64,000 bases of DNA from contig NW_002476563.1 in assembly GCF_000189635.1 (NCBI RefSeq), positions 310,001 to 374,000 on the forward strand, given 5' to 3'. Shown piece after piece: positions 26,701 through 39,700 of this stretch. Both the position numbers and the translations under genes were made by a program. The notes under the pieces are model-generated. The model was given only the letters and a program-made list of their open reading frames with translations, made no database searches and was not told where the DNA came from. Every line of letters starts with the position of its first letter. Position 1 is the first letter of the stretch. The DNA is from Tetrahymena thermophila SB210 (Eukaryota > Ciliophora > Oligohymenophorea > Hymenostomatida > Tetrahymenidae).

Positions 26701-27425
26701 GTTTGTTTGATTATGTTTAGTTTTTTTGAGGAAAAAAATTAAATATTAAATTGCTAATTCAAGTACACACTAAATGTGTATTATTTTCGCGGATTTAGCG
26801 AGAATGAATGCACACATATGAAGCTCATACTTAGAAAACTCTATCAAGATTGATTTAATCATTCAAGCAGTGTTTGTTTTTCAGATTGGCATATAATTTA
26901 TTATTACTTATATATTTAATTATATATTTTTTCATTGTAAATTTATAATTTAAGGAAATTTTTGTCATAATACTTGCCTGATTCTTAGCTGCCATCGTTT
27001 GAATCGACAAAAGGAAGAATCAGCCTACTGAGCATTTATAAAAGTAGTTTTTATAAACTTATATTTGTCTATTGTATTAATTAGGTTATTAAATAAGAGA
27101 AAAATGAGCAGCCAGCACAATAGATAGATAGTACTATAATTGATTGATTGATTCATTCATAAATCTGTTGATAAGTGAATGGATCTATGGATGGCCGACT
27201 GTCAGTTAGTTGTTACTATTTATATAGGATAGGATAGTTCAATATACGCTTTATTCAATTTTATTATTCTGATTATTGGTATTATTATTCATTTTATTAT
27301 TGGTTGTTTATTTTTTGTTTGTTTGTTTGTATAATTTGATTTGATAATTGATCTTAAATAATTTATTTGAAACTATTGGTACGATTTGTATGTTTAAATG
27401 AATGAATAATTAAAGAAGATTAAAA
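23747..27425. other. Long intergenic region, no gene seen
   Basis: Convergent spacer between the secreted WD40 gene and the CCCH zinc-finger gene. 23750-26400 is extremely AT-rich with no plausible frame. 26570-27350 is less extreme and probably includes the long 3' region of the zinc-finger gene, with GTTT and GATT runs and a perfect 9-bp inverted repeat (see 26978-27023). Confidence 0.5.
26978..27023. repeat. Inverted repeat, possible hairpin
   Basis: CTGATTCTT (26978-26986) and AAGAATCAG (27015-27023) are perfect reverse complements separated by 28 bases. Located about 400 bases past the stop codon of the minus-strand CCCH gene, so it may form a hairpin in that 3' region if transcription extends so far. 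Confidence 0.4.
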
Positions 27426-28355
27426 TCATTGAGAAGTAGTATTTGATATAAAAGAGGTTTGGGAAGAGGTTAGTTTTTGGAAAATGTCCAATCTCCTAGA
27501 GGCAGAAGGTTGGTTAGATGAGATAGATGTTTGAGAGGATGAAGAGGAGAGATCTAAGAAGATTTCTGGGTGTAGCATCTTTTTGGTGTATTCATTGTTA
27601 GCCTTAATCTCTGCAACAGTACGAATATCATGAACAAAGTGGCAACGAGGACCGTAATTGCAGACGCAGCTTTCGTAGTATTATTTGCATTTTTTTGTCT
27701 TGAAATGTTTATTGGCAGCTACCTTTTGAACGAGTTCATTCTTGCCATGGGCGAATTTGCACTTATCTCCATAGTTGCACTTTCCATTTTCAACCCAGTT
27801 CTTACACATTTCAGTCTTATACTTGGCTTCTTCGGGAATCACATTAGTGGAAGCAGCTGATGAGGCGTTAGTTGAAGGAACAGTAGTGGTAGCTATTTTA
27901 GGGGCAATTTTTTGGATATTATTATGCTATTGTTAGGAGTTCAAAGCGATAGCAGGGGAAGCAGCTTAAATATTCTTAAAAGAAAGAGTGGGTTGCAATT
28001 AGGGCATTTAGTCAAGGAAATCGTCTTGTTGATTTTCTTCAGAGCCACAAGAAGTGGAATTTTCGGAGTACTAATCTTGGTTATTTGAAGTGAAACTAGC
28101 ATGGTTCAATTGCATGGGGCTAGAGGATTTAACGAATTAGTTTTAAGCGCAGTAGCCAAAGTTGTTGATGGGCTTTGGAGCAAATAATTAGTTGTTTGCG
28201 TACTATTATTATTACTGAGGTGCAAATCCATTTAATAATTAAGATGGATGTTATTATTGTTGTTGCTATTGTTAAGGATGAGTTTAGAAGCCCTAATATT
28301 AGGGGTATCCAATTTATTGGTTGGTGAAGGAGGAGTATTAATTATTGTAAAACAT
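27426..28355 (-). CDS. Tandem CCCH zinc-finger protein, tristetraprolin (ZFP36) type
   Basis: Intronless, 309 residues. Two C-x8-C-x5-C-x3-H fingers: C184/C193/C199/H203 within YKTEMCKNWVENGKC and C223/C232/C238/H242 within HFKTKKCKQYYESC. The YKTE.C lead-in and the close spacing are those of tristetraprolin proteins, which bind AU-rich elements in mRNA 3' regions and recruit deadenylases. The 180 residues before the fingers are Gln/Asn/Pro-rich with an eight-Gln run, encoded by mixed CAA, TAA and TAG. The tail is Ser-rich (LDLSSSSSQTS, then SISSNQPSAS), a plausible phosphorylation target. Start is MFYNNQYSSF, the first ATG of the open frame. In a genome this AT-rich nearly every 3' region would offer AU-rich sites, so specificity must be set otherwise. 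Confidence 0.92.
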
Positions 28356-29583
28356 ATTTACTGAGGTTTTTTAAAATAATTGGTTTGAGTAGCAATCAAT
28401 CAATCTCTTTGATTTTTGTTAATAGATGGTGATTTTGAATATTTTATTGATTATTGATTAATTCAAAGAGGTTTAAGCTTTTCTTTCTCTCTTTATTGTT
28501 TGTTTTCTTAAGATTGTTTATTATAAATTTTTTTACTTATTTTTTTTTCTTTTTGATTTATATAGAATTTGGAATGAAAAAATAATTATGATTTTAGGAT
28601 AGAGACAATATATATAAACAAGCAATCAAGCAATCAAGCAAACAAATCGAATCAAAAAGGCGTGAACGAATGAATGAATGAATTAATTAATTAAAGTGTG
28701 TATTTATATATGAATGAATGTGCTTATTTTTTCATTATTGAATGAATAAACAAATAATTAAGCAAACAATCAAAAAAACATTGATTGAAGAACCTAATTA
28801 AACGTTCGCTTGAAGGGCAATAGTCTATCGATAGATCAATCAGGCTACCTTTGATTTTCTTTCTTTCATAGCTTTTTGCAAATCAATTTATTTGATTTTT
28901 GATTGCAATATTATAAATTTATTTGATTCATTGATTAAATACAAAACACATATATTTTATATCTATGAATCTATCAATTAATTCATAAATTTTTAATCAC
29001 TCTTAGCTAAATGAATCAAGGAATTTTAAACGATTAGAAACAATTTGATTTATTTAGATCAGATAGACAATCATCAATCAATAGAAATATCATCTCTCTT
29101 TAGGTTAGGGAATTTCTCCAAATTTAATAAAAGACAAAGCGAAACTCATGAAATTCCTAAGCAACTTGCTGGCTATTAAATTTGCATTGATTATTTTGAT
29201 CACTAGAAAATTAAATTATAAAATTGACATTTTTACCTCTGAGCCAAACAAAAATTTAATGATATGTATGTTGTAAATAAATCTATATGCTTTTTCTTTT
29301 ATTTTCTGTATTTACTGTCTAAATTAGTTTTCTATCACTACTACTTCAAAAATCCCTGCGAATAATTTATAGTTTCCATTAATATAAGTCCTAATCAGTT
29401 TTCACTTTCAAAATAAACCAAAAAAAAAAACCAATTCTCAAATAGACAGAAGTAGCCAAAGTAATGTTATGAAGAAAAAAAAAAAAATTAAAACCCTCTA
29501 CTCTATTTAATTAAAATATCAGATTTATTTGATTAATTAAAATTGAAATAGTCTAATTAAATCTAAAAGCACAAATTCTAATA
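28356..29583. other. Intergenic, promoter side of the CCCH gene
   Basis: Contains short tandem runs (AAGCAATC x3 near 28620; GAAT x4 near 28670) and the upstream region of the CCCH gene. No gene seen. Confidence 0.5.
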
Positions 29584-30480
29584 ATGGCAGCAAAAAATAG
29601 CTTTGCTGTGATTTTTATATTTATAAGCTTAATTTTAAGTACTCATGCTTAACTTTCAATACCATTAATGTGTGATTAAAATAAAGGTTAAATTAAATTT
29701 AATGCTAAATATGGATATTGTTGTATAAGTTGTTGACGCCGTATTTTTATAAGAAGAGTGATAAAATGCATTGTTTACATATAAAAATAATTGTAGAGAA
29801 GTATAAACTGTAAAGCAGGAATATTTTCTTGTTGATATTCATATTAGAAATTTTGATGCTTAAGTCCTTTATTTGGTTATGACATTGATAAATATTGGTT
29901 ATGCTTTGGAAGATCAATATTGCAATAGGCACCATTATCGTTTGTGGGGCAACTCTAATAGAAAGGCTTCATATAAAATATATAAGACTTTTTTTAATAA
30001 TCTCTTCTATTCTTATATTATTTTTGACATTATTGGATAAATGAACCTTGGGATACCTAACCTAGATTATATAAAATAAGGTTCTATCTTTGTAAAGATA
30101 TTAATTTTTGTAGATTTATTGAATTATTAATCAAATGGAAAAATGTCATTATTTGATTCAACAATTAATGTCATAAACAAAATCAGCTTAGGTTTTTACT
30201 TTGATAATAAGATATACTTTGAAAAAAACATATGTGAATAAATAATTAAGAATTTTAAGGGTTTTATCAGGGGTAATCATTGCTTTTGAATTATATTGAA
30301 GCTTAGTACCTATTAACATTAAATATTTCAATATTTTAACAAAATACTACAAAATATGGGATTTAGAACAGCTTTGTTACAGAAAAAATGCAAGGCTTAC
30401 TCTTAAAAATGTTGTAAAAGATGCTTAAATTACTTTTAGTATTTTAGAAGTTGAAATATTTGAAGTAGAAACTAAGTAAG
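29584..30480 (+). pseudogene. Possible secreted-protein gene, structure unresolved or degraded
   Basis: A frame opens at ATG 29584 with a good signal peptide (MAAKNSFAVIFIFISLILS, THAQ) and a Cys-containing stretch (LMCDQNKGQ, YGYCCISC), then hits TGA at 29734-29736 after 50 residues. Downstream a second frame is open from about 29765 to 30290, and a third from about 30310 to 30480 includes LCYRKNARLTLKNVVKDAQ. I could not join them with credible GT..AG introns. It may be a real gene with exons I misplaced, a short secreted peptide, or a decayed copy. No family recognised. Confidence 0.28.
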
Positions 30481-32979
30481 TAAGTAAATAAATACTTATT
30501 AATTTGAAATTTGTCAAAATTATTTTAATATTTTAATATTGATGTTCATATCAATAGCATTAATAGTTATGATAAAAATAACATTTTTATATTACCGTAA
30601 GTAAGTAAGTAAATAAATATATAGTTACACATGAAAACAAAAATATTTATTAATAAATGAGTGAATGAGTTAGTATATATAAATTATTAAATAATAACTA
30701 AAATTAAATATATATGATATTGTTTTTTTTGTATTGAAAGTGTGTGTATATATTATCTATTGTAGTATATATTTGATTATAACAAAATTTTTAATCAAAA
30801 TCAAAAGAATTAGAATTAGAATCATATGTGAATGAAATATATGGTTTCAATCAAGCTAAGAGAGGATCAAAAAACATAATGAATATCACTAAATATCAAC
30901 AAATAATTAATTATAATAAATTAAATGTGATTTACATTTACTCATCTTCTGAATAAAGAGCTAAAATCCAAAAACTTTTAATAAAGAAGAAGCGAGAATT
31001 CCTCGTCATACAATTTAATTTATTGAAGAAGTTCTATTCCAAAAACAATAAACAAATAATTACCTTTTCTTGATGTAAGGTTTTTTAGTATACTTAAGTG
31101 GGCAGGTAATGCCTCCAAAAATCTTATAAATTTAAGCAAATTTACTCGTTAATAAATTAATTATCTCTATACTTATTCTGTAATACAAAAATTTGTTGGT
31201 AATATTTATCAAGTAAATAAACTGATTTTAATCACCTATTAAATGCTCTAACTCAAAAAACTTTCGTACAATAAAAATAATTCTACAATTTAATTGATAA
31301 ACGATCCCTTCCTCATTTAGTAAGTGAATCTCTTAAATAATTAAAAATATAGATAATATTTTTTACCATTTTCATTTTCATTTTTTTTCTACATAAGTAT
31401 TTTTTTATCTCAACTAATATATGAAATCTTGCTTTTGTTATATTACTCAATAACAATTTTATACTAAATTGATTACAAAACATTATAACTTAAGAGTTTA
31501 AAATACTTAAAAATAAAGAAATAAACTCAAAGCCTAATATCATCATTCATCTAGAAGCTTAGAGCAACTTAAACTTCTTATTCAAATTCATTTAGTTATT
31601 TAGACTTTCTTGACAGAAAATTTATTCTATTAGTAGATATTTCATATTTTCATAAATAAAATCCTAATTTATAAGCATTATTTAATTATGGTATTTAAAA
31701 AAAATGTAGAATCCTTTTTTCTTAACTTATTTACATTTTGGCCATTAATAATTACCTTAAAAATTCATTTTTATTGTAAATTATAATCATAGTTACTTTC
31801 TTATTAAGCATCAAGTAAATTTAATTAATTTCAAATATTTAAACACAGCCTTATTATGAATAAGTGTTATTAATAAAAAGGTTAATTATTTATTAATCCT
31901 ATCTGACTTTTTAGCATCCAACGCTACTTTTACACTGTCATTCTCTATTATTCAGTTTGATTTACTTGATAAAATATGACCTTTTAAGAAATCCTAAGCA
32001 TTAACTATAGAATTGTTAAGAATCATCATAAAAATTAAAAATGCATTATAATTATTTGATTCAGAATCATTTTTTTAAAGATTAAAGCTAATTCACTAAA
32101 AATTATTTTTGATCATAGAATTATTATTTAAATATGAACCTTAAAAAGCAACCTTCATGGATCTTATTGAATGTATATATCAGTTAAATTGTTAAGATAT
32201 TTTATTTGATTTTAGTATTTATATTATTAAGTTTTTTTGCCGCTTTGCTGAATTCATCAGAAGTAAAATGGGTTAATAAGTAAGAGAATAATATTTATTA
32301 CAATTCTTTAAAAAGAAAAATATGTTTGTTAGTAAGTTAATTGAATAATTTTTCATTATAAACGAAAATAAACTTAATTTTTTTAAAGTATTCATTTATT
32401 CCTAATGTTTCACAGACCATAAAACATTAAAATAAATTTTATTCTTTCTGTCTGCATTTTATCTAGGGATAAAGTGCATGAAAATTGACAAATAATTTAT
32501 AATAGGAGATTTTTGATTTTCGTCTATTTCAGATTTAAATTTAATTTACTAATTGATTGGTTTTAATAATCTAGATAAAAAATTATCTATTTTCTATTTC
32601 TAAAATATTTTTGAAATTTAAACTTTTATTCCAAAATTCTCACAAATAAGACTACAATATTAATCTTGCTTTTATTTCTTGAAGTATATTTCATATTTAC
32701 TTATTGAAAGATTGGTATTAAGTTAGTAAATAACTAATAGGCTTTGATAATTTTATATAAATCTCATAAATTTACTATGAAACGCTTTAAAAATAAATTA
32801 ATTTTTTAATGTTGGAATGACAAAAGTAGATTTTTTTACTAAAAAATTTTTAAAAAAATAAACAAATGAAAGTTTTTAAATAAACTAAATATAAAATATT
32901 TTAAGGCAAGTCTTACTTCAATCCTAATATTATATTTATAGAATAATTAATACATTATTCATATTACACAATATTACTT
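30481..32979. other. Intergenic with weak candidate frames
   Basis: GTAA and TAAG runs at 30475-30620. On the minus strand a frame is open from about 31370 to TGA at 31006, with bits such as LLNEEGIVYQLNCR and KIFGGITCPLKYTKKPY and more G+C than around it. On the plus strand ATG 32134 begins a 50-residue frame with a strong membrane segment (KIFYLILVFILLSFFAALL) ending at a GTAAGAG donor-like site near 32280. Neither has enough support to be called a gene. Confidence 0.3.
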
Positions 32980-33612
32980 ATGAAAAAATTCAATATTACT
33001 TTGACTTAATTAAATTAAAAAATATTTGGGGAATTACCTCAGAAATTTTTTTGTTATTGCTTAGAAAAATTCAAGCATGAATAACATTTTTATTAATTCT
33101 TTCTTAACAAATACTTTAATGATCAAAAATTAGAAAAGATCTATTTAATTTTTGAAATAGAAAGGCTGGCTACTCGAATTCAAACAATTAATTATTTACT
33201 GGTTGAATACTTGATTACTTCAGTTAATTTGATCAAAAATATAGCAATCAAATTTATTATATCTATTAAAATAATTGGATCAAATTTACTTATCAGATTT
33301 TACTTCTATTTGGTATCTAAAAATAAAACCATGTCTCTTATCCTCTAAATTTGTTATATATTTTCATAAATATATGCAGAATATTCAAATTATATATTTG
33401 CTAGCCTTTTTTAATTCAATATCTTCTTTATTTTTTTGTGCCCCGCTATTCAGCTATTTATTTTAGTAGATAACTTTTCACTATATATTATTTACTTTAG
33501 AATAAGATTCATTCAGATTTTAAAAAAATAAATGCAAAAATAGCTTTAAACGGGCATATAAATTAATTAGGGTTTGAAGAATTTATTGATACATAGTTAG
33601 TTTACTTAATGA
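32980..33612 (+). CDS. Hypothetical open frame, 210 residues
   Basis: Runs ATG to TGA without an intron: MKKFNITLTQLNQKIFGELP and on through IYLIFEIERLATRIQ to a hydrophobic Ile/Phe-rich half. It ends 50 bp before the stop of the convergent large gene. Open runs of 200 codons are expected a few times by chance in this much DNA when only TGA stops, so I keep this as a candidate only. No family recognised. Confidence 0.22.
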
Positions 33613-33661
33613 AAAAACAAATAAAATTTAAACAAATTATATTATAAATTTAATAATAATA

Positions 33662-36600
33662 TCATTGTTATTTTTCCTGTTGTTATTAAACGTCTTATTT
33701 GAAAATATTTTGAAGGTGCTCATCAACTTCGGTTCTACTAACGAAAACATTGGTCTTAAAATATATTCCTTCTTTTATATAGCCAAGCATCCATATAGGC
33801 TTTTCTCTTCTCATTGCTTAATTTAAAAAAAATGATAATTTTAAAATTATTATTAATTTAAAGCATAATTAAATAAATAATTACCTTAGGTATCTGCCAT
33901 TGTGTATGTGAAAACCTATGGAAGATTTTGAGTTTTACCACTCAAAAATATCTTGTGGTCTTGTGTTTACAAGTCTTTTTCACAACCATCGCATTCAATA
34001 ATTATATAATATATGTATTTACTAGCAGAATGATTATTAGCATGTGAAATAGTGAATTCAAATGAACCATATTAATATTCAGATAGCTCTACATTCTACC
34101 AACTTTTTTATTTCACATCTACATCTTGAATAAAATCTATAAAAATATCTCCATTCTTTCCAACCTACTTCATTTCTCCAATCTTGATTAAAGGAGTCCA
34201 CATGATACTTTCAAAGTTCTAATTTTTAAACAAATTTATTTTTTATAAATTTTAAACTTTAAAATATTTTTTCTTAATTCATCTAAAAATTTTTAATTTT
34301 GTCATTATAATGAAAGTTTATTTTTTCTTTTTTAAATAAAATTTTTGGCTAGACTTATATCATATTTTTAGCTGTAAAATAGTTACTTAAACTTAAAAAA
34401 AATTATTGAATCTATTTTTGAAGAAAATAGTAATTAATTTTAATTTAATATTTTCATTAAAATTAAAATTTCTTTAAAGTTAAAAATATTTTTATTTTAT
34501 TTTAAATTTATTATTAAATTAATTTTTATTTAGGTGCTTTCTTCAGATTTTAGTCATGCTTTTAATGATATTTATTTTCTCAAAAATTATCATAAAACTA
34601 GTTCAACTTGGAATAACAATTTCATTTTTTATTAAATTATGTATTAAAATTTTACTTTAACATAGATTTTCCATTCTTCGTTCTTTTGGAATTAGACACC
34701 TAATTCATTTAAAACTAGCTTGGTCTCTCTTTCCAAACTGCTTACAACTATCTCTCTTGTATATTAAACTCTTTTGAATCCTTTTTCATCAATTGCTGTA
34801 ATTTCTGCAACTATTGTGGTGTAAATATCATGCATTTCGATATCAACTTCATCCCTCAATGTCTTGTATACATTATCATTCTAGCCTGTCTTCTCTAAGA
34901 CTGTAACTAGTTCTATAAAATAAAATGAGCTTAAATACATTAATCTCTTTCAATTTATTTTTTACAATTATTTTCATTTAATGCCTGTATTTTATAATTA
35001 AAGGACTTAAAGGGAATTGCTATATCAAGAAGCAACTTTGTTTATTTAGGCTTTTAGTCCCAGTCAATACCTAATTCGTATTTTTCTTACTTATAAGGAG
35101 TAAAATTTTCTTTAAGCTTTTCTTATTCATTCTTATTCATACCTCCTTTAATACCGAAGTATCTATTTCTTAAGATTTTATCATAAATTCCCTGGATAGG
35201 CTCCTTTTCTTCACAAGTATTCATGTAGATTGTTGAGCCCTTAAGCTTCTTGCTGTCTAAGGTGTAAACTTTTTAATGCTAAAAAAATATATATGATAAA
35301 TATGAAAAATCATATAAATAAATCAAATAATATTTAAAATTATTTACGACATGGATAAGCCAGTTTTTGATTGGTGTGATTACTTTTGATAAGTTAGAAG
35401 GATTTAAAATTACCCATTAACTTAATTATTTTTAGAAATTTGAGTATTCATTTTATATTTCAAGTAAAATAGTCTTTTAATTTTAGAGGATCTTGCTTAA
35501 GTTTTCAAATCCTTGGAAATTTTTTTTCAAAAATCCGTCAATCAAAGCTATGTTCTATTTTAACTCTTCTAAGAAACTCTCAACAACTCTCAATACATTA
35601 TAAACTGGTGGGTTTTATAACTAGAAGAAATATTTATAAGTTTTGTCTATTATCTCTCTGTAAGTTGCAATTTTAATGTGGAGATTTTACTTACCAATAA
35701 CCTTTTTAATAAATATTTAGTTTAAAATTTGAATCAAAATGTGCTTAAATATTGATTACATCATTATAAACCTAGAAATTATTTTTTATATGTTCTATTT
35801 CGCTGAAAAGATTCAAAAAATCTGGGTAGTTGAAATTTTGCAAATGACCCTTCAATTCGACCATTTATTCATAGCAAACTTAGACAGCTTTTTAGAAATA
35901 TTCATTTTAATCAGCCTAAATATCTGTATTAAGTACGTCTGCTATTGATTTTTGGAGTTTTTCCTTCATCTAGGGGATCATTTCATACTTAAAAGTTAGT
36001 TTCAATTCACAATAAATCATGTTTCTTATTAATTTGAATAGTCTGTCTCTCAGCTATTATGGAGTAGACTCCTTTAATTGAGTTTATTCTATAGCTGCTT
36101 CGATTTTATTGTAATATTCAATTTTATCTTTAATTGTTTCTAAGCTGGGCTATTTCAAAATCTAGTTCTTTTTTAATATAAATTATAGAATTTCAATAAA
36201 ATGAATATTAAATTTTACTAAGAGATTAACTAGTTTCTTTTTCATAAGAGAATGCATCAAAGGGTCTTTTATGGTAAGCTTCTTAAAGATAGTTCCTAAA
36301 AGGTTGTTATTTCTAAGTTAATCAAATTCCTTTTACATATGTGAGAGCACGTTTAGGAAGTTTGAAATATTTTGCTTTTGGGTTTCAAGTCCATTGATTT
36401 CCATCAAAGAAATAGGATCATCAAGCAAAAATGGTGATCCATAAATTGTTTCATAGAACAGCTAAGAGGTCTTGGTAATTTTATCTAAGAAATTTAACTC
36501 TCTTGTGATGACTTCTTTATCATCCTCGAATAAATCAACTTTCATGTCCAATTCCTTTCTGAGATCTCCTAAGAACTTCCATAACTCAAGATATCTCTCC

Positions 36601-38541
36601 TCTATCTTTTTACCTCTTTATTTCAAATCTGCAAACAACTTCTAAGAGTCAATATCGATGTACAATTGCTAATCTGGGTTTCCTTATTTAAGTTTATCGA
36701 CAAATGGTCCTATTTCTTATTTGTAAAACTTAATAAGATCGTTCCATTTTTAATTGAACTCTTGCTGTTTAACCATGTACTAATTAATTTAAAAAATAAA
36801 TAAAATTATTTATTAATTCGTTGACTAAAAAAAATACTTTATCGAATTTTTCCTAGAAAGAAGGCAACTTTTTGCTGATTGAAGTGAGGAAACGTTCATT
36901 GTTCTTGAATTAGTTTATCATTTGCATTTCAACCTTTTCAAGATTCATATTAAGACAAAATTTGGCAGAAATCAAATGCTCCAAAGTTTCTAACATAAGA
37001 TAAGGAGCTTGTTGCATCGATCCCATAAGCTTTTGATTTATATTTTCCATGTCTTCTTTGTAGGCGTTGGCTTATTACCTTACTTTAATAGAAAATAGCT
37101 AATAATTTTCTATCTAAATGAGACCTTCAATAATTGCATCTCCCTTGGGTAAGTGAACACTAAAAACATTAATAGCATCCTCTTAATCATATGATTCGGT
37201 ATCCATCAAATCTACTGTAGTAAATTTACCAACTTGTCTACGATATTCATGATATTCGTTAAAAATCTTCTTGGAAACAGCAGCTTACTGAGCAAATTAC
37301 TCTAAGAAGTGTTAAGTTAATATTTAAGTGTATTTTTAGAATATTTGTTTGCATTCAACATCAGTGATCAATTATTTGTATTTATTCTTAATATCGCGAA
37401 TATCTTTCTAAACACTTACTTCAGGTTAAATCTTCTCAGTACAAAGAACCTTCTCAACGTACATTTCGCATTCTAATGTAAAGTCATAGCAATGTTGGCA
37501 TGTGGTTAGCTTTAAATTTTATCTATTTTTATTAAAATTAAATTATATTTTTAATCTAAAATCTTCATTCTAACAAATTTGTAAAAGCTTGATTGCTAAT
37601 TTTTCAATTAATTTTATCAAATAAAATATTTTTAATTTTCAAAAGCTATTTTTTTATACCTTGATAAAGTCTATTCTACGTTAGTCAAACTGTGATTTTG
37701 GTGTATTGCGCGAGATGGAATGATAGACAACATAATGTATTTCATGTATTTTTAATTGTATGCAAGGGCATCCTCAAATAAAATAATAGATTTTTCTGTG
37801 TAAAAGCTTGCTTTTTCATATAAATTGTTGATTATATTGTCTATTTAAAGTTTCATAATCTCTATCCATTGTCTGAAATATTCTACTAAAATACCAACTG
37901 GAATTTATTAATTCTATTTTTTTATATTAAAAATAATTAATAAACAATCAATGATAATAATAATTATAATTAATTAATTAATTAAAATTTGTAACATCTT
38001 TAATATCTTTATTCGCTATTATTAACTTTAATCTATATATACATATATTAACTATCCTCAAGGCTTAAACATACATAGTTCATTTAATTTATTTACTTTT
38101 TGCTTGTTTTGCAAGGCTCTGTAGTTAATAAGAATGGGCATTCCCTTGTCTTAAAATTTGTACCTGTTTCCTGTGCTTATATTCTTTTATTTAATTTTAA
38201 TATTACTATTAAATTATTCATATGAAAAGTCAAATGATAAAAAAAAGCTTTTAAAGAAACCAAATTTCAAATAAATTTAGAATTACACCATAAGTAGAAT
38301 CGTACATTAAGGGCATGACGCTATCTACAATCTTAGGAAATTCGGGTTTAAGCTTTTACCTTTAAATAAATACAGAATATGATTTTCATCATTTAATGTA
38401 ACTTTAATTTATCAATTTAATATGATTTGTGCAAATAAAATTAAAAGTGTGCTCTTACGAATTATGATTAAATGTAGGAAAGACTGTCATTGAAGCAGTA
38501 TTTCTCTCAGGTGATAAATTATCATGCGACCTAATTACCAT
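33662..38541 (-). CDS. Large multi-exon protein with long helical region, function not recognised
   Basis: Starts at ATG 38541 (MVIRSHDNLSPERNTASMTV). Well-supported exons: 38541-38459, 38359-38287, 38183-38097, 37913-37660, 37522-36838 and 36779 to about 35700; at least four more lead to TGA at 33662. The product is roughly 1,300 residues. Readable stretches include IPVGILVEYFRQWIEI, TTCQHCYDFTLECEMY, FSVHLPKGDAIIEGLIQIEN, FLGDLRKELDMKVDLFEDDK, GIYDKILRNRYFGIKGG and, near the end, YIIIECDGCEKDLQTQD. The middle third is Lys/Glu/Leu/Gln-rich and probably coiled coil. Charged and aromatic residues are frequent and codon use is steady, so it is surely coding. I do not recognise a domain. The exon junction near 35695 could not be fixed: the obvious GTAAGT donor gives an in-frame TGA, and a GTTATT donor five bases earlier restores the frame. 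Confidence 0.75.
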
Positions 38542-39150
38542 TGACTATACTCTAATGCTATTGCTATTAATTTTATTTTAAATTTTACATAATGATAAAA
38601 AATTAGAAAAAAAATCATAAGATGGTTTTTGACAATAAAACCACAAGCTAATTCAAAACAGAAATGATTTTATTTTGTTAATCTTTGTTTCTATTTACTT
38701 GCTTTTAGCTGATTGTATCCTCAAACTATCTGAATATCTATTATTAGCTGCACTCATCTATATTATAAAGTCTACGATTATTTAAACAATTAATTATTTT
38801 TTTAGCTAATAATTTTTTGCTGATAATTTTTTTGCTGAACAAAATATAAAGATTTATTTGGCTATATTTTTACTACATAAAATTATTGATTTCTTTAAAA
38901 ACAATAAACTTCTATAAATTAAAATAAATAGATAAATATTGGATTTAGCATGAATCAGGTATCAGTCAATTATTTAATTAATTATCTTATATCAAAAAGC
39001 TATGACAAGAAAAATATAATAAATTGTTTATATTCTCTGTCTATAAATTTTATACTGGATCGTTTTATGTTAACTATTTTTAATGCCAAGGAAAAATTGT
39101 ATTCTCAAGCATGAAAATAAAGTTACTAACTTACTTAATTTATGCAATAG

Positions 39151-39700
39151 TTCATTTTTATTACTGTGCGAATTTATTTTATTAAAACTAAATTTCATTA
39201 ATCTGTACATTAAATTCCATAAAAAATTTTTTTAAATACTTTTTTTAATTTAATTAAGTAACTATTCTCAAATTCAATAGAAATCCTTGACATATAAAAA
39301 TTTATTTATCATAACACTTAAGTTTGATTTAAGCACTGTAAAATAATTACATGATTGCTGTAATTCAATACTTTTAGTTATAAGAAAAGTGTATACTAAA
39401 CCAAAAGCTTTTTTAAGTTTTCATTTTTATTACTGAAATAATTTATTTTATTAAAACTAAATTTGATTAATCTATCCATTAAATTTTGTAAAAAGCTTAT
39501 TTAAATACCTTTTTTTTAATTTAATTAATAAATTATCAACAGATTCTATAAAAATATTTTATGTTTAAAAAAATTTATTTATCAAAACACTTAAGTTTGA
39601 TTTAAACATTGTAAAATAGTCATAAAATTTCTGCAATTCAAAATTAAAGTTATAAGAAAGTGTATTTTTAATCTACAAAACAAAAAGTTTTTTAAGTTTT
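39151..39700. repeat. Diverged tandem duplication, period about 269 bp
   Basis: Copy 1 starts TTCATTTTTATTACTG at 39151 and copy 2 starts with the same bases at 39420. Both share, in order, TTATTAAAACTAAATTT, AACACTTAAGTTTGATTTAA, TGTAAAATA, AGTTATAAGAAA and TTTTTTAAGTTT, with substitutions and small indels between. Noncoding on both strands as far as I can see. Confidence 0.75.

Noticed and set aside
27451..27475. Near match to the Tetrahymena chromosome breakage sequence (AAAGAGGTT then TGGG).
   Set aside because: It departs from the 15-bp consensus after nine bases and lies inside the coding sequence of the CCCH gene; there is no telomere nearby.
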